Origin: Marinisporobacter sp.
Lineage (GTDB): Bacteria > Bacillota > Clostridia > Peptostreptococcales > Thermotaleaceae
Assembly (NCBI GenBank): GCA_025210525.1
Contig: JAOARP010000019.1
Location: 1 to 57,188, forward strand
Reading direction: 5' to 3'
DNA: 57,188 bases
In this document: positions 1-7,738 of the stretch, one piece after another
How the letters are laid out: the number at the start of each line of letters is the position of its first letter
Numbering within the stretch: position 1 is the stretch's first letter
Position numbers and translations under genes: made by a program
Notes under the pieces: generated by a model
The model's input: the letters and a program-made list of their open reading frames with translations, nothing else
Told to the model about the DNA's origin: nothing
Database searches by the model: none

Positions 1-137
1 AAGCCCCCCTTAAGATAAGATTTCCCATAGCGTTAAGCTAGTAAGACCCCAGAAAGACTATCTGGTTGATAGGTCGGAGGTGTAAGGGCAGTAATGTCTT
101 AAGCTGACCGATACTAATAGGTCGAGGACTTGACCAA
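1..137 (+). rRNA. 23S ribosomal RNA, 3' end (partial)
   Basis: This is the last part of 23S rRNA; the gene begins outside the window. The conserved 3' segment is present, including the stretch around 105-135 that reads into GGTCGAGGACTTGACC, the usual 3' terminus in Firmicutes. It is followed by a 5S gene about 70 bases downstream, so this is the end of an rRNA operon. The exact mature end is estimated. Confidence 0.95.
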
Positions 138-200
138 AGAATATGCATTGTTTAGTTTTGAGGGTGTAAATTCTTAGAAGAATATACATTACATATTAGT

Positions 201-347
201 AAAGAAATTATCTAGTGACTATAGCGAAGGAGTTACACCTGTTCCCATACCGAACACAGCAGTTAAGCCCTTCAGCGCTGATGGTACTTGGTGGGTAACT
301 GCCTGGGAGAGTAGGTCGTCGCTAGATAATTTCTTTTTATTTTTTTA
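201..347 (+). terminator. rRNA operon processing stalk and likely terminator
   Basis: Perfect inverted repeat 201-215 / 322-336 flanks the 5S gene, and its right arm runs into a T-rich tract (332-347). The same stem could serve for 5S maturation and for ending rRNA transcription. I see no other strong terminator before the next gene. Confidence 0.6.
210..328 (+). rRNA. rrf: 5S ribosomal RNA
   Basis: Complete 5S rRNA. The conserved blocks GTTCCCATACCGAACACAG (240-258) and the 3' segment GGGAGAGTAGGTCGTCGC are clear. The ends are base-paired (CTAG with CTAG), and the pairing continues beyond the mature RNA: bases 201-215 and 322-336 are a perfect 15-bp inverted repeat, likely the maturation stalk. 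The mature boundaries are estimated to within a few bases. Confidence 0.95.
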
Positions 348-393
348 TAATTCGGAGTCTAAAGCGATATAATGTATCATATATATAAATGAA

Positions 394-416
394 TATAGAC
401 CCGTAATAGGTCTATA
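394..416 (+). repeat. 8-bp inverted repeat in leader
   Basis: TATAGACC (394-401) and GGTCTATA (409-416) are perfect complements around a 7-base loop. It lies between a possible -10 (TATAAT, 368-373) and the thioredoxin-like gene. There is no T-run after it, so it is more likely an operator or leader hairpin than a terminator. Function unknown. Confidence 0.4.
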
Positions 417-491
417 GTAAATAAAGAGAATGCTATTATAAACTTTATTATAGAGAGGATTTAATATTGAATGAAAATAAGGGGGGGTTTG

Positions 492-998
492 ATGAGTGTT
501 CAAGGGCTTTTTAAGAAAGGAATTTCCTTTATGGAATTTGTAAATAAAGATAAAGACACTTATAAAGAAAGAACCTTAGAAATCTATAATGGCATTGAGT
601 TAGATGAAGCTTTTCAGCAGGAGATAAAAAAAGTTCCTGAGGTAGTAAATATTTTGGTATTTGCTGAAATATGGTGTCCTGATTGTATGATTAATGTACC
701 AGCGCTTCAAAGGATGACAGAGATCAATCCGAATTTTGCAATATCTATTGTATCAAGAGAAGGTAATGAAGCTTTTATGGACAACTACAAGATCAATGGT
801 AAAACGAAAATACCTACATTTGTAATTATGGACAAAGATTTCAAGACACTAGGATCTTTTATAGAACAACCTCAAATATTAAAAGATATAGAAGAAAAAG
901 GAAAGCAAGTAGAAATAATCGTAGCAAAAAGGAAATATAAAAAGGGAGAGTATATCGTAGAAACAATAAAAGAAATACTGAATATGGTGAGAAAATAG
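492..998 (+). CDS. Thioredoxin-like fold protein
   Basis: Small cytosolic thioredoxin-fold protein of about 168 residues. The redox motif WCPDC follows the strand NILVFAEIW, as in thioredoxins, and a cis-proline region (TKIPTFVIM) sits about 45 residues later. It is likely a disulfide reductase or redox carrier; the substrate is unknown. Start choice: the ATG at 492 has a G-rich ribosome site just upstream (480-487), and the protein then begins MSVQGLFKKG. An in-frame ATG at 471 would add seven residues (MKIRGGL) coded by the ribosome site itself, which argues against it. A terminator follows directly. The gene stands alone between rRNA and nrdJ. Confidence 0.8.
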   Translation: MSVQGLFKKGISFMEFVNKDKDTYKERTLEIYNGIELDEAFQQEIKKVPEVVNILVFAEIWCPDCMINVPALQRMTEINPNFAISIVSREGNEAFMDNYKINGKTKIPTFVIMDKDFKTLGSFIEQPQILKDIEEKGKQVEIIVAKRKYKKGEYIVETIKEILNMVRK

Positions 999-1022
999 AT
1001 GGCAAAGGGCCATCTTTTTTTT
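997..1022 (+). terminator. Rho-independent terminator after thioredoxin-like gene
   Basis: AGATGGC (997-1003) pairs with GCCATCT (1009-1015) and is followed by a T-run. The T-run merges with the -35 box of the next promoter. Confidence 0.85.
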
Positions 1023-1049
1023 GACAATAAAACTTTCGGGTGCTACAAT
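1021..1049 (+). promoter_or_regulatory. Sigma-A promoter of nrdJ
   Basis: TTGACA (1021-1026), 17-base spacer, TACAAT (1044-1049). The -10 lies inside the first NrdR box, so repressor binding would block RNA polymerase. Confidence 0.8.
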
Positions 1050-1058
1050 ATATAGTGC
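1043..1058 (+). promoter_or_regulatory. NrdR box 1
   Basis: CTACAATATATAGTGC fits the core of the NrdR consensus (acaCwAtATaTwGtgt); the 12-base core CAATATATAGTG matches at every position. It overlaps the -10 of the nrdJ promoter. Confidence 0.8.
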
Positions 1059-1103
1059 ATATCCAAAAGAGATATACTAAATGATGTTGTTTTGGGTATG
1101 ATC

Positions 1104-1119
1104 ATACAATATATAGTAC
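1104..1119 (+). promoter_or_regulatory. NrdR box 2
   Basis: ATACAATATATAGTAC, the second copy of the NrdR motif, lies 61 bases downstream of the first. That is about six helical turns, so both boxes face the same side of the DNA. NrdR is known to bind paired boxes. Confidence 0.78.
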
Positions 1120-1150
1120 ATATTACTAATGATGCTGAGAGGAGTATTTT

Positions 1151-3505
1151 ATGATTAAGGTAATGAAGCGAAATGATAAAATAGTAAATTTTGATAGCAT
1201 AAAAATAAGAAACGCAATTGAACGAGCTATGTCAGAAACGAAATCAGGAATAGATCATGATTTAAGTAAAAAAATCTCTTATCTAATACACGAAGAAATT
1301 CAAAATATAGGATCTCCTATACATGTAGAAGAAATACAAGATATGGTGGAAGATTTATTGATGACAAGCGATAGAAGAGATGTTGCAAAGATGTACATTA
1401 TTTATAGAAATGAACATAATAAAATGAGAAAAAGAAGAAAAAGGATTGAGGATCGATTGTTAACAGATGATTTTATTAGCAAATATAAGCATAGGTCTTC
1501 TCCTATGGAGCAGCTAGGTAATTTTGTATACTATAGAACCTATTCAAGATGGCTTCCAGAGGAAAAAAGAAGAGAATATTGGTGGGAGACTGTAAGAAGA
1601 GCTGTTGAATATAATTGTAGCTTAGTGCCAACGACAAAAGAAGAAGCAGAAAAGCTATATGATAATATTTACAATCTTCGTCAATTCTTGTCGGGACGAA
1701 CCTTTTGGGTGGGAAATACACCTGTAGCAAAGAATTATCCAATGGCTAATTATAATTGTTCTTTTCTAAAGATAGAACAGTTTGAGTCCTTTAAAGAATT
1801 ATTTTATTTATTGATGGTAGGTTCTGGAGTAGGTCTTAGAATTTTAAAAGATGATGTTAAAAGCCTTCCAAAAATCAGAACTGATTATGAAATCATACAT
1901 AAAGATTATATGCCAGTTCCTAAAAATGAAAGGGAAGATAATACGAGCTTAGAATTTTTCCATAATAATGTTGTGAAGATTACAGTGGGAGATAGTAAGG
2001 AAGGGTGGACTCAAAGCTTAGATTTCTTCTTTAAACTTTTATATAGTAATGAGTATAGAAATGTAAAAACCATCATTGTAAACTATGATCATGTAAGACC
2101 AAAGGGAGAAAAATTAAAAACATTTGGAGGAACGGCAAGTGGTCATGAAAGTCTTAAGAATATGTTCTTTAAAATTGATGGAGTAATTCGTAAAAATAAA
2201 ACAAACCCTCAGAAAAAGAAAATTAAGCTAAAGCCTATTGATTGTTTAGATATTGCGAACATTATTGGAGAAAATGTAGTAGTGGGTGGCGTTAGAAGAA
2301 CAGCTGAAATGGTATTAATAGATGCAGATGATCAAGAATGTATTGATGCAAAATCTAATCTATATAAGCAAATAGATGGACAATGGATTGTAGATAAAAA
2401 TATTATTCATAGACAAATGAGCAACAATTCTATCTATTATAGAGAAAAGCCTACGAGAGAAAAACTTCATTGGCAAATTGAGCGTATGAGATATTCAGGA
2501 GAGCCTGGATGGATCAATGAAGTTGCAGGATTAAAAAGAAGACCAAATATGAATGGTGTGAATCCATGTGGTGAAATTTTACTTGATTCACAAGGATTGT
2601 GTAATTTGACAACAATTAATGTATATAGTTTTGTAGATGAAAATGGTAAGCTAGATGAGGAAGGTTTGCTTGAGGCACAAAGATTATCTGTAAGAGCAGG
2701 ATATAGAATGACTTGTGTAGAACTGGAGCTACCTAATTGGGATAGCGTGCAGCAAAGAGATAAGTTAGTAGGATGTTCTTTAACAGGATGGCAGGATATG
2801 GTCAATGCTATAGGGGTTACAAGGGAAGAAGAAGCAGAAATTTTAAGAAAGCTAAGAGAAGTAGCTCATGAGGAAGTAAAAAAATATGCAGGTCAAATAG
2901 GAGAAAAAGAGCCTTTATTAGTAACTACTGTAAAGCCAGAGGGAACATTAAGTCAGTTACCTACTGTATCTAGTGGCGTACATTATTCTCATTCCCCTTT
3001 CTATATAAGAAGAATTCGTATCAGTTCGGACGATCCGCTTGTAAAGGTTTGTGAGGACTTAGACTATCCAGTATTCCCTGAAGTAGGGCAAAGTTGGGAT
3101 ACTTCTGTGACAAAAGTAGTAGAGTTTCCTGTGAGAGCGCCACAAGGAAAAACAAAATATGATGTTTCTGCAATTGAACAGCTTGAGAATTATAAAATGT
3201 TTATGGAAAACTATGTAGATCATAATTGTTCTATTACTGTTCATGTGAGAGAGCATGAATGGGAAGAGGTAGAAGAATGGGTATGGGACAACTGGGATGA
3301 TGTAGTTGCATTATCATTCCTATCACTAGATGATAATTTTTATAAATTACTTCCTTATGAAGCTATTAGTGAAGAAGAATATAAAAAACGCGTAAATGAA
3401 ATGAAGCCATTTATTTCATCTTTACTTAGAAAGTATGAACAAGAGGAAGTAGAGCTAGATATAGGCAATGACGGGTGTGATAATGGGATTTGTCCTATAA
3501 GATAG
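1151..3505 (+). CDS. nrdJ: Adenosylcobalamin-dependent ribonucleoside-triphosphate reductase (class II)
   Basis: Reduces ribonucleoside triphosphates to deoxy forms using a B12-generated thiyl radical, independent of oxygen. An N-terminal ATP-cone (about 1-95) gives allosteric on/off control; the classic monomeric Lactobacillus enzyme lacks it. The catalytic barrel holds C203 and the motif NPCGEI: C473 (thiyl radical site), E475, and C484 eleven residues later, matching the C408/E410/C419 set of the Lactobacillus enzyme. The C-terminal tail CDNGIC (C776, C781) is the expected mobile redox pair, three residues from the end. The ATG follows a GAGAGGAG ribosome site. Paired NrdR boxes upstream predict repression when dNTPs are plentiful. 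The gene is monocistronic. Confidence 0.95.
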   Translation: MIKVMKRNDKIVNFDSIKIRNAIERAMSETKSGIDHDLSKKISYLIHEEIQNIGSPIHVEEIQDMVEDLLMTSDRRDVAKMYIIYRNEHNKMRKRRKRIEDRLLTDDFISKYKHRSSPMEQLGNFVYYRTYSRWLPEEKRREYWWETVRRAVEYNCSLVPTTKEEAEKLYDNIYNLRQFLSGRTFWVGNTPVAKNYPMANYNCSFLKIEQFESFKELFYLLMVGSGVGLRILKDDVKSLPKIRTDYEIIHKDYMPVPKNEREDNTSLEFFHNNVVKITVGDSKEGWTQSLDFFFKLLYSNEYRNVKTIIVNYDHVRPKGEKLKTFGGTASGHESLKNMFFKIDGVIRKNKTNPQKKKIKLKPIDCLDIANIIGENVVVGGVRRTAEMVLIDADDQECIDAKSNLYKQIDGQWIVDKNIIHRQMSNNSIYYREKPTREKLHWQIERMRYSGEPGWINEVAGLKRRPNMNGVNPCGEILLDSQGLCNLTTINVYSFVDENGKLDEEGLLEAQRLSVRAGYRMTCVELELPNWDSVQQRDKLVGCSLTGWQDMVNAIGVTREEEAEILRKLREVAHEEVKKYAGQIGEKEPLLVTTVKPEGTLSQLPTVSSGVHYSHSPFYIRRIRISSDDPLVKVCEDLDYPVFPEVGQSWDTSVTKVVEFPVRAPQGKTKYDVSAIEQLENYKMFMENYVDHNCSITVHVREHEWEEVEEWVWDNWDDVVALSFLSLDDNFYKLLPYEAISEEEYKKRVNEMKPFISSLLRKYEQEEVELDIGNDGCDNGICPIR

Positions 3506-3522
3506 AAAGTTTATCTAATATT

Positions 3523-3552
3523 TTGAAATTCAGGCTTCAAAAATGGTATAAT
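3523..3552 (+). promoter_or_regulatory. Sigma-A promoter of AIM24-terD operon
   Basis: TTGAAA (3523-3528), 18-base spacer, TATAAT (3547-3552), about 30 bases before the start codon. Confidence 0.7.
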
Positions 3553-3584
3553 CTATCTAAATACATAGATAAGGGGAGAATACA

Positions 3585-4388
3585 ATGAACTTTCAATTAT
3601 CAACTTATGAACAATTAACAGGAGCAACAAAGCAAACACCGGCATATTCATGTGTAGCACAGGGAGATGGTTTCTTTTTTGCTAAAAAAGGAGCAATGGT
3701 TGCAGATCAAGGAAATTTCAAATATGAAAAAATATTATTAGATCCAAATGCTGGTGGTGGAGTAGCTAGAGGGATCATGAACAATATCTCTAGAAGATTA
3801 ACTGGCGAAAATATGGAAATAATGAAGGTAACAGGAAGTGGTATGTGTATATTAGCTTTTGAAGGGAAGAATGTAACGATTGTACCACTTCAACCGGGTG
3901 AGTCTGTAGGAGTAGAATCAGAAAATATATTAGCTTTCACAGGAAATCTAAACTATGGCGTTCGTTTTATAGGAGCAGGAGTATTATCTCAAAAGGGATT
4001 ATTTACTACGAACTTTAAGAATAATTCAGGAGGGGTAGGTCATGTAGCTGTTATTACAGATGGAAATGCTGTAGTGTTACAATCACCTTGTAGAGTAGAT
4101 CCAGATGCCATTATATGTTGGACAGGTCCAGATCCTTCTTTCAAAATGGATGTGAATTGGAAAACAATTATTGGCCAAACTTCAGGAGAATCTTATATGT
4201 TTGAATTCAAACAAGCTGGTCAAACAGTAGTATTACAGCCATCAGAGAGAAAATCAGGACTTGATGTAGGGATTGATAGAGGAGAATCAGCAGGAACCCA
4301 ATCAAGTGCTATGGGAAATTCTATGGATAATGCACAAGATATGATGGGGCAAGTAACAAATACATTAGGAAGTTTCTTTAATAGATAA
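3585..4388 (+). CDS. AIM24 / TIGR00266 family protein
   Basis: A 267-residue beta-rich protein of the AIM24 (DUF124, TIGR00266) family, whose biochemical role is poorly known. Visible family features are the N-terminal FFFAKKGAMVA strand, the Gly-rich region GGGVARGIMNNISRRLTGE (about 57-76) and the repeated short strands expected of the double-stranded beta-helix fold. There is no signal peptide or membrane segment, so it is likely cytosolic. The C-terminus (about 225-267) is polar and low-complexity. It is 27 bases upstream of a TerD protein behind a shared promoter, so the two are probably made together. A stress role is inferred only from that partner. Confidence 0.8.
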   Translation: MNFQLSTYEQLTGATKQTPAYSCVAQGDGFFFAKKGAMVADQGNFKYEKILLDPNAGGGVARGIMNNISRRLTGENMEIMKVTGSGMCILAFEGKNVTIVPLQPGESVGVESENILAFTGNLNYGVRFIGAGVLSQKGLFTTNFKNNSGGVGHVAVITDGNAVVLQSPCRVDPDAIICWTGPDPSFKMDVNWKTIIGQTSGESYMFEFKQAGQTVVLQPSERKSGLDVGIDRGESAGTQSSAMGNSMDNAQDMMGQVTNTLGSFFNR

Positions 4389-4415
4389 AATAATGTAGGA
4401 ACAGGAGGTATTTAT

Positions 4416-5159
4416 ATGTCATTAAATGGATTAGGAGGTCTTGGTGGATTAGGAGGTAATAATCCTCAAAATAACCAACCGCAGACACAAACTACAGGAC
4501 TGGGAGGCTTAGGTGGTCTTGGTAGTGGAGTAGGTGGCGCTAATCAAAATACAGCTAGTAAACCAGTATCTCTAAAAAAGGGTCAAAAGGTATCTCTAAA
4601 AAAGGCAGCATCCGATATGGGATTAGATGCAAACACTTTATCTAAGATTCATATAGGTCTTGGATGGGACATCAACAAATTTGATGGAAAAGATTTTGAC
4701 TTAGATGTATTTACCTTTGCTGTAAAGGGAGATGGCAAGGTAAGAAATGAAAAGGATTTTGTATTCTTTGGAAATAAACAGCCAGCAGGACTTGGAATAG
4801 CATTAAGTGGAGATAATAGAACAGGACAAGGAAGCGGAGATGATGAAAGCGTCCTTGCTGATTTAAATGCAGTTCCTGCTGAAATACAAAAGATTATATT
4901 TGCTATTACCATCTATGAAGGAAAAGAAAGAGGTCAAAATTTTGGAATGGTAGAAAATGCTTTTGTAAGATTGGTAGATCAAAATACAAATAAAGAGTTT
5001 TTAAGATATGATCTTTCAGAGGATTATAGTTTAGAAACTGCTGTAGTTGTGGGAGAAATGTATAGACATAACGGAGAATGGAAGTTTAATGCCAATGGTT
5101 CTGGATTTAATGATGGACTTCCAGCTCTTTGTTCTTGTTATGGGGTAGATGCAGAATAA
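4416..5159 (+). CDS. terD: TerD-family stress protein with Gly-rich N-terminal repeats
   Basis: TerD-domain protein, a family linked to tellurite and general stress resistance and known to bind calcium. The TerD domain covers about residues 50-245: VSLKKGQKVSLKK, GLGWD, DLDVFTFAVKGDGKV, FVFFGNK and the acidic DNRTGQGSGDDE loop (calcium-site type). The first 50 residues are unusual: two copies of GLGGLGGLG separated by an Asn/Gln/Thr-rich stretch, likely a flexible linker. The domain itself is of usual length. A strong ribosome site (GGAGGT) precedes the ATG. It is encoded directly after the AIM24 protein and ends in a strong terminator. The symbol is a family name only. Confidence 0.88.
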   Translation: MSLNGLGGLGGLGGNNPQNNQPQTQTTGLGGLGGLGSGVGGANQNTASKPVSLKKGQKVSLKKAASDMGLDANTLSKIHIGLGWDINKFDGKDFDLDVFTFAVKGDGKVRNEKDFVFFGNKQPAGLGIALSGDNRTGQGSGDDESVLADLNAVPAEIQKIIFAITIYEGKERGQNFGMVENAFVRLVDQNTNKEFLRYDLSEDYSLETAVVVGEMYRHNGEWKFNANGSGFNDGLPALCSCYGVDAE

Positions 5160-5203
5160 ATAATTAGGATGATCTTAAAGGTTAATCTATATATGTATTG
5201 GAA

Positions 5204-5247
5204 GACTGAGATGGATAATAAATCTCAGTCTCTTTTATTGCTTTTTT
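5204..5247 (+). terminator. Rho-independent terminator after terD
   Basis: GACTGAGAT (5204-5212) pairs with ATCTCAGTC (5222-5230), followed by a T-rich tract to about 5247. Confidence 0.88.
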
Positions 5248-5266
5248 TAGGGGATGGGTATAAAAT
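5238..5266 (+). promoter_or_regulatory. Promoter of the TetR-ABC export operon
   Basis: TTGCTT (5238-5243), 17-base spacer, TAAAAT (5261-5266). It overlaps the upstream terminator's T-tract. Transcription would start inside the palindromic operator that follows. Confidence 0.5.
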
Positions 5267-5271
5267 GTAAG

Positions 5272-5289
5272 TGAGTGAGTACTCACTCA
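5272..5289 (+). promoter_or_regulatory. Perfect 18-bp palindromic operator for the TetR regulator
   Basis: TGAGTGAGTACTCACTCA is a perfect 18-bp palindrome placed over the expected transcription start and just before the ribosome site of the TetR gene. The position and symmetry are typical of a TetR-family autoregulatory operator. Confidence 0.85.
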
Positions 5290-5306
5290 TGAAAGGAGGA
5301 GGAAAA

Positions 5307-5915
5307 ATGAAAAGAAATGCAAAGGAAACAGAAAAGAAAATCCTTGAAGCAGCCATTGGCATATTTTCTAAAAAAGGATTTTCAGCAGCTACTACGAGTG
5401 AAATTGCAAAAGCGGCGGGTGTAGCGGAAGGAACTATTTTTAAATATTATCCTAAAAAGAAAGATTTATTACATACAGCCATGAAAGAAGCCATCCATTT
5501 ATTTGTAGCATCTATGGCTGTAGATTCATTAAAAAAAGTAATCAAAGAAAAAAAAGAAGCACCTATAGAAGAACTTTTAAAAGCTGTAATTGTAGATCGA
5601 ATAAATTTTCTTGAAAATCAAGGGCCATTAATAAAAGTGATTTTTTATGAAATGCAGTTTCATGAAGATTTAAGAGAACTATTTTTAGAAAAGCTATCAG
5701 AAAATATAACCCAAATTGTTCCACAAATATTACAAGAGAGAAAGGAAAAAGGAGAAATAAAAAATATAGATAGTATGGTAGCTATACGAAGTTTTATAGG
5801 AATGATTTTAGCTATGATTTTTCAAAGACAATTTATACCGCAGATCAATAAAATAGAGCCTATGGAAGAAATTGATTTAATTGTAGATATTTTTTTAAAT
5901 GGAATAAAGAGGTGA
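5307..5915 (+). CDS. TetR/AcrR-family transcriptional regulator
   Basis: DNA-binding repressor of about 202 residues. The N-terminal helix-turn-helix is typical: KILEAAIGIFSKKGFSAATT, then EIAKAAGVAEGTIFKYYPKKKDLL. The rest is the variable ligand-binding/dimer domain. The ATG at 5307 follows a strong site (AAAGGAGGAGG). An in-frame GTG at 5271 would place the palindromic operator inside the coding region and is rejected. It is the first gene of a four-gene operon with an HlyD-like lipoprotein and an ABC-2 exporter. The order resembles the CecR(YbiH)-YbhG-F-S-R system of E. coli. Autorepression relieved by an exported compound is the likely logic; the ligand is unknown. Confidence 0.9.
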   Translation: MKRNAKETEKKILEAAIGIFSKKGFSAATTSEIAKAAGVAEGTIFKYYPKKKDLLHTAMKEAIHLFVASMAVDSLKKVIKEKKEAPIEELLKAVIVDRINFLENQGPLIKVIFYEMQFHEDLRELFLEKLSENITQIVPQILQERKEKGEIKNIDSMVAIRSFIGMILAMIFQRQFIPQINKIEPMEEIDLIVDIFLNGIKR

Positions 5916-5921
5916 TAAAGG

Positions 5922-6938
5922 GTGGGCAAAAAATTTAAAGTAATGATAGTATGTTTGATGATGAGCCTTTTATTAGGTGCGTGTTCCTTTACGGAGAAGG
6001 AAAACAGATATACGGGAACTATTGAATGTGAAGATATAAATGTTGCTAGTGAAACTTCTGGGATCATTACAAAAGTTTTTATAAAAGAAGGAGATTTTGT
6101 AAAAAAAGGAGATCCTCTCGCGTATATTGATGTTGAAAACTTAAAATTAGAACTCATGCAGGCAGAAGCAGGTCTTAAAATTTCAAATGGGAAGTTAGAT
6201 AAATTACAATCAGGGGTAAGAAGAGAAGAAATGAAGAAAGCAAGGGCGCAGGTTGAAAAAATGAAAAGCCTTTTAGAAGGAAAAAATGCAGAGTATACTT
6301 ATAGACTTACAAATTATGAAGATTTGAAAAGATTATATGAAGAAGGTGCTGTATCAAAACAAAAGCTAGAAGAGGGAAAGGTATTAGTGGACAATGCTTT
6401 TGCCAGTCTTGAAAGCACGAGAAAAGATTTAGAATCTGCAGAGTTAACAGTAGCTCTAATGATTAAAGGTACAAGAGATGAAGAAATACAAATGGCCTTT
6501 GGGGAAGTAGAAAAAGCAAAAGCAGTCATAGAACAAATAAAATATAAAATTTCAAAAGAAAAGATTCTAGCACCTATAGATGGAACGATTGAAAGTGTGA
6601 ATTACAATGAAGGAGAAGTAATTTCTAATTTGGGAAATTTTACAAATATTCTTGATTTAAAAAATCTTTGGGTAAAAATATATCTTCCAGAGAAAGAACT
6701 CCATAGAATTTCTTTGAACCAAGAAATAAATATGATTGCTGATTTTATGAATAACAAAAAAATAAAGGGAAAAGTCATAAATATTTCTCAAGAAGCAGAA
6801 TTTACGCCTAAAAATGTTGAATCAAAGGAAAACAAGCAAGAAATGGTTTTTGCAGTAAAAATAAAGATTTTAGATAACATGAAAAAATTAAAGCCTGGTA
6901 TGTTGATAGATGCTTCTTTAGGCGGTGAAAAAGAGTGA
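5922..6938 (+). CDS. HlyD/YbhG-like membrane-fusion (adaptor) lipoprotein
   Basis: Periplasmic-adaptor-type subunit of an ABC-2 exporter, 338 residues. It starts at a GTG six bases after the regulator's stop. The signal region VMIVCLMMSLLLGAC ends in a lipobox, so it should be lipid-anchored outside the membrane. Order: biotinyl-lipoyl-like half (SETSGIITKVFIKEGDFVKKGD), a long coiled-coil hairpin (about 75-205), the second lipoyl half (ILAPIDGTIESVNYNEGEVI) and a beta-barrel domain. In a single-membrane cell such proteins probably help hand substrate across the wall. The next gene's start overlaps its stop by four bases (translational coupling). Confidence 0.88.
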   Translation: MGKKFKVMIVCLMMSLLLGACSFTEKENRYTGTIECEDINVASETSGIITKVFIKEGDFVKKGDPLAYIDVENLKLELMQAEAGLKISNGKLDKLQSGVRREEMKKARAQVEKMKSLLEGKNAEYTYRLTNYEDLKRLYEEGAVSKQKLEEGKVLVDNAFASLESTRKDLESAELTVALMIKGTRDEEIQMAFGEVEKAKAVIEQIKYKISKEKILAPIDGTIESVNYNEGEVISNLGNFTNILDLKNLWVKIYLPEKELHRISLNQEINMIADFMNNKKIKGKVINISQEAEFTPKNVESKENKQEMVFAVKIKILDNMKKLKPGMLIDASLGGEKE

Positions 6939-7738
6939 GAGAATTAGCTATTATCACCAAGAAGCTTACAAAAAAGTTTGACAAATTTACTGCTGTGAAT
7001 AATTTGAATTTACAAATTCCTGCAGGTAGTATTTATGGATTGTTAGGTCCAAATGGAGCAGGAAAATCTACAGCTATTCGGATGCTTTGTGGTGTTTTAA
7101 CTCCAACGGAAGGAGAAGGAACAGTATTAGATTTTAATGTTTATAAAGAAGCTGAAAAAATAAAAGGAAATATAGGCTATATGTCTCAAAAGTTTAGCTT
7201 ATATGAAGATTTAACAGTACTTGAAAATTTAAATTTTTATGCAGATATATATACTATACCAAGGAAGGTTCAAAGGGAAAGAATAGAAGAACTTATACAG
7301 ATGGCAGGACTCAAAGGAAAAGAAACAAGTATTACAAAAAATCTTTCAGGTGGATGGAAACAAAGACTTGCATTAGGATGCTCTCTTATACATAAACCTA
7401 AGCTTTTAATATTAGATGAACCTACTTCGGCAGTAGATCCTGTTTCAAGAAGGATATTTTGGCAAATAATATATCAATTATCAAAGCAAGGGATTACTAT
7501 TCTTGTGACAACTCACTATATGGATGAAGCAGAAAGCTGTGATGAAGTAGCTTTTATGTTTGGAGGAAGGATTATAGGAAGAGGAGCTCCAAAGAAGATG
7601 ATTAAAGAGAAAGACGCAAAGAATCTAGAAGATGTATTCATAAAATATGTGGAGGAGCAGACCGGCGAAAAAGTAGAATCTTCATTTGATAAAATCAAAT
7701 TTATCCATAAGGATGAGGTAGGGGATAGTTATGAATAG
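6935..7738 (+). CDS. ABC-2 type exporter ATP-binding protein
   Basis: ATPase of the export system, 267 residues, one nucleotide-binding domain. Walker A GPNGAGKST, Q-loop MSQKFSLYEDLT, signature LSGGWKQRLALG, Walker B LLILDEPTSAVD and the switch histidine in VTTHYMDEAE are all intact. The GTG start overlaps the adaptor gene by four bases. The E. coli relative YbhF carries two such domains; this one has one, so a homodimer is expected. The last 40 residues after the ATPase core are charged and unassigned. It works with the permease encoded next. Confidence 0.92.
   Translation: MRELAIITKKLTKKFDKFTAVNNLNLQIPAGSIYGLLGPNGAGKSTAIRMLCGVLTPTEGEGTVLDFNVYKEAEKIKGNIGYMSQKFSLYEDLTVLENLNFYADIYTIPRKVQRERIEELIQMAGLKGKETSITKNLSGGWKQRLALGCSLIHKPKLLILDEPTSAVDPVSRRIFWQIIYQLSKQGITILVTTHYMDEAESCDEVAFMFGGRIIGRGAPKKMIKEKDAKNLEDVFIKYVEEQTGEKVESSFDKIKFIHKDEVGDSYE

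Noticed and set aside
4425-4540. Gly-rich repeat in terD as a CRISPR-like or mobile repeat
   Set aside because: It is an in-frame coding repeat of GLGG units with no spacers.
4649-4912. Minus-strand open frame inside terD
   Set aside because: Shadow of a well-supported TerD domain; no ribosome site.
5271-5306. Longer TetR protein from a GTG at 5271
   Set aside because: It would translate the operator and the ribosome site; the ATG at 5307 is far better placed.
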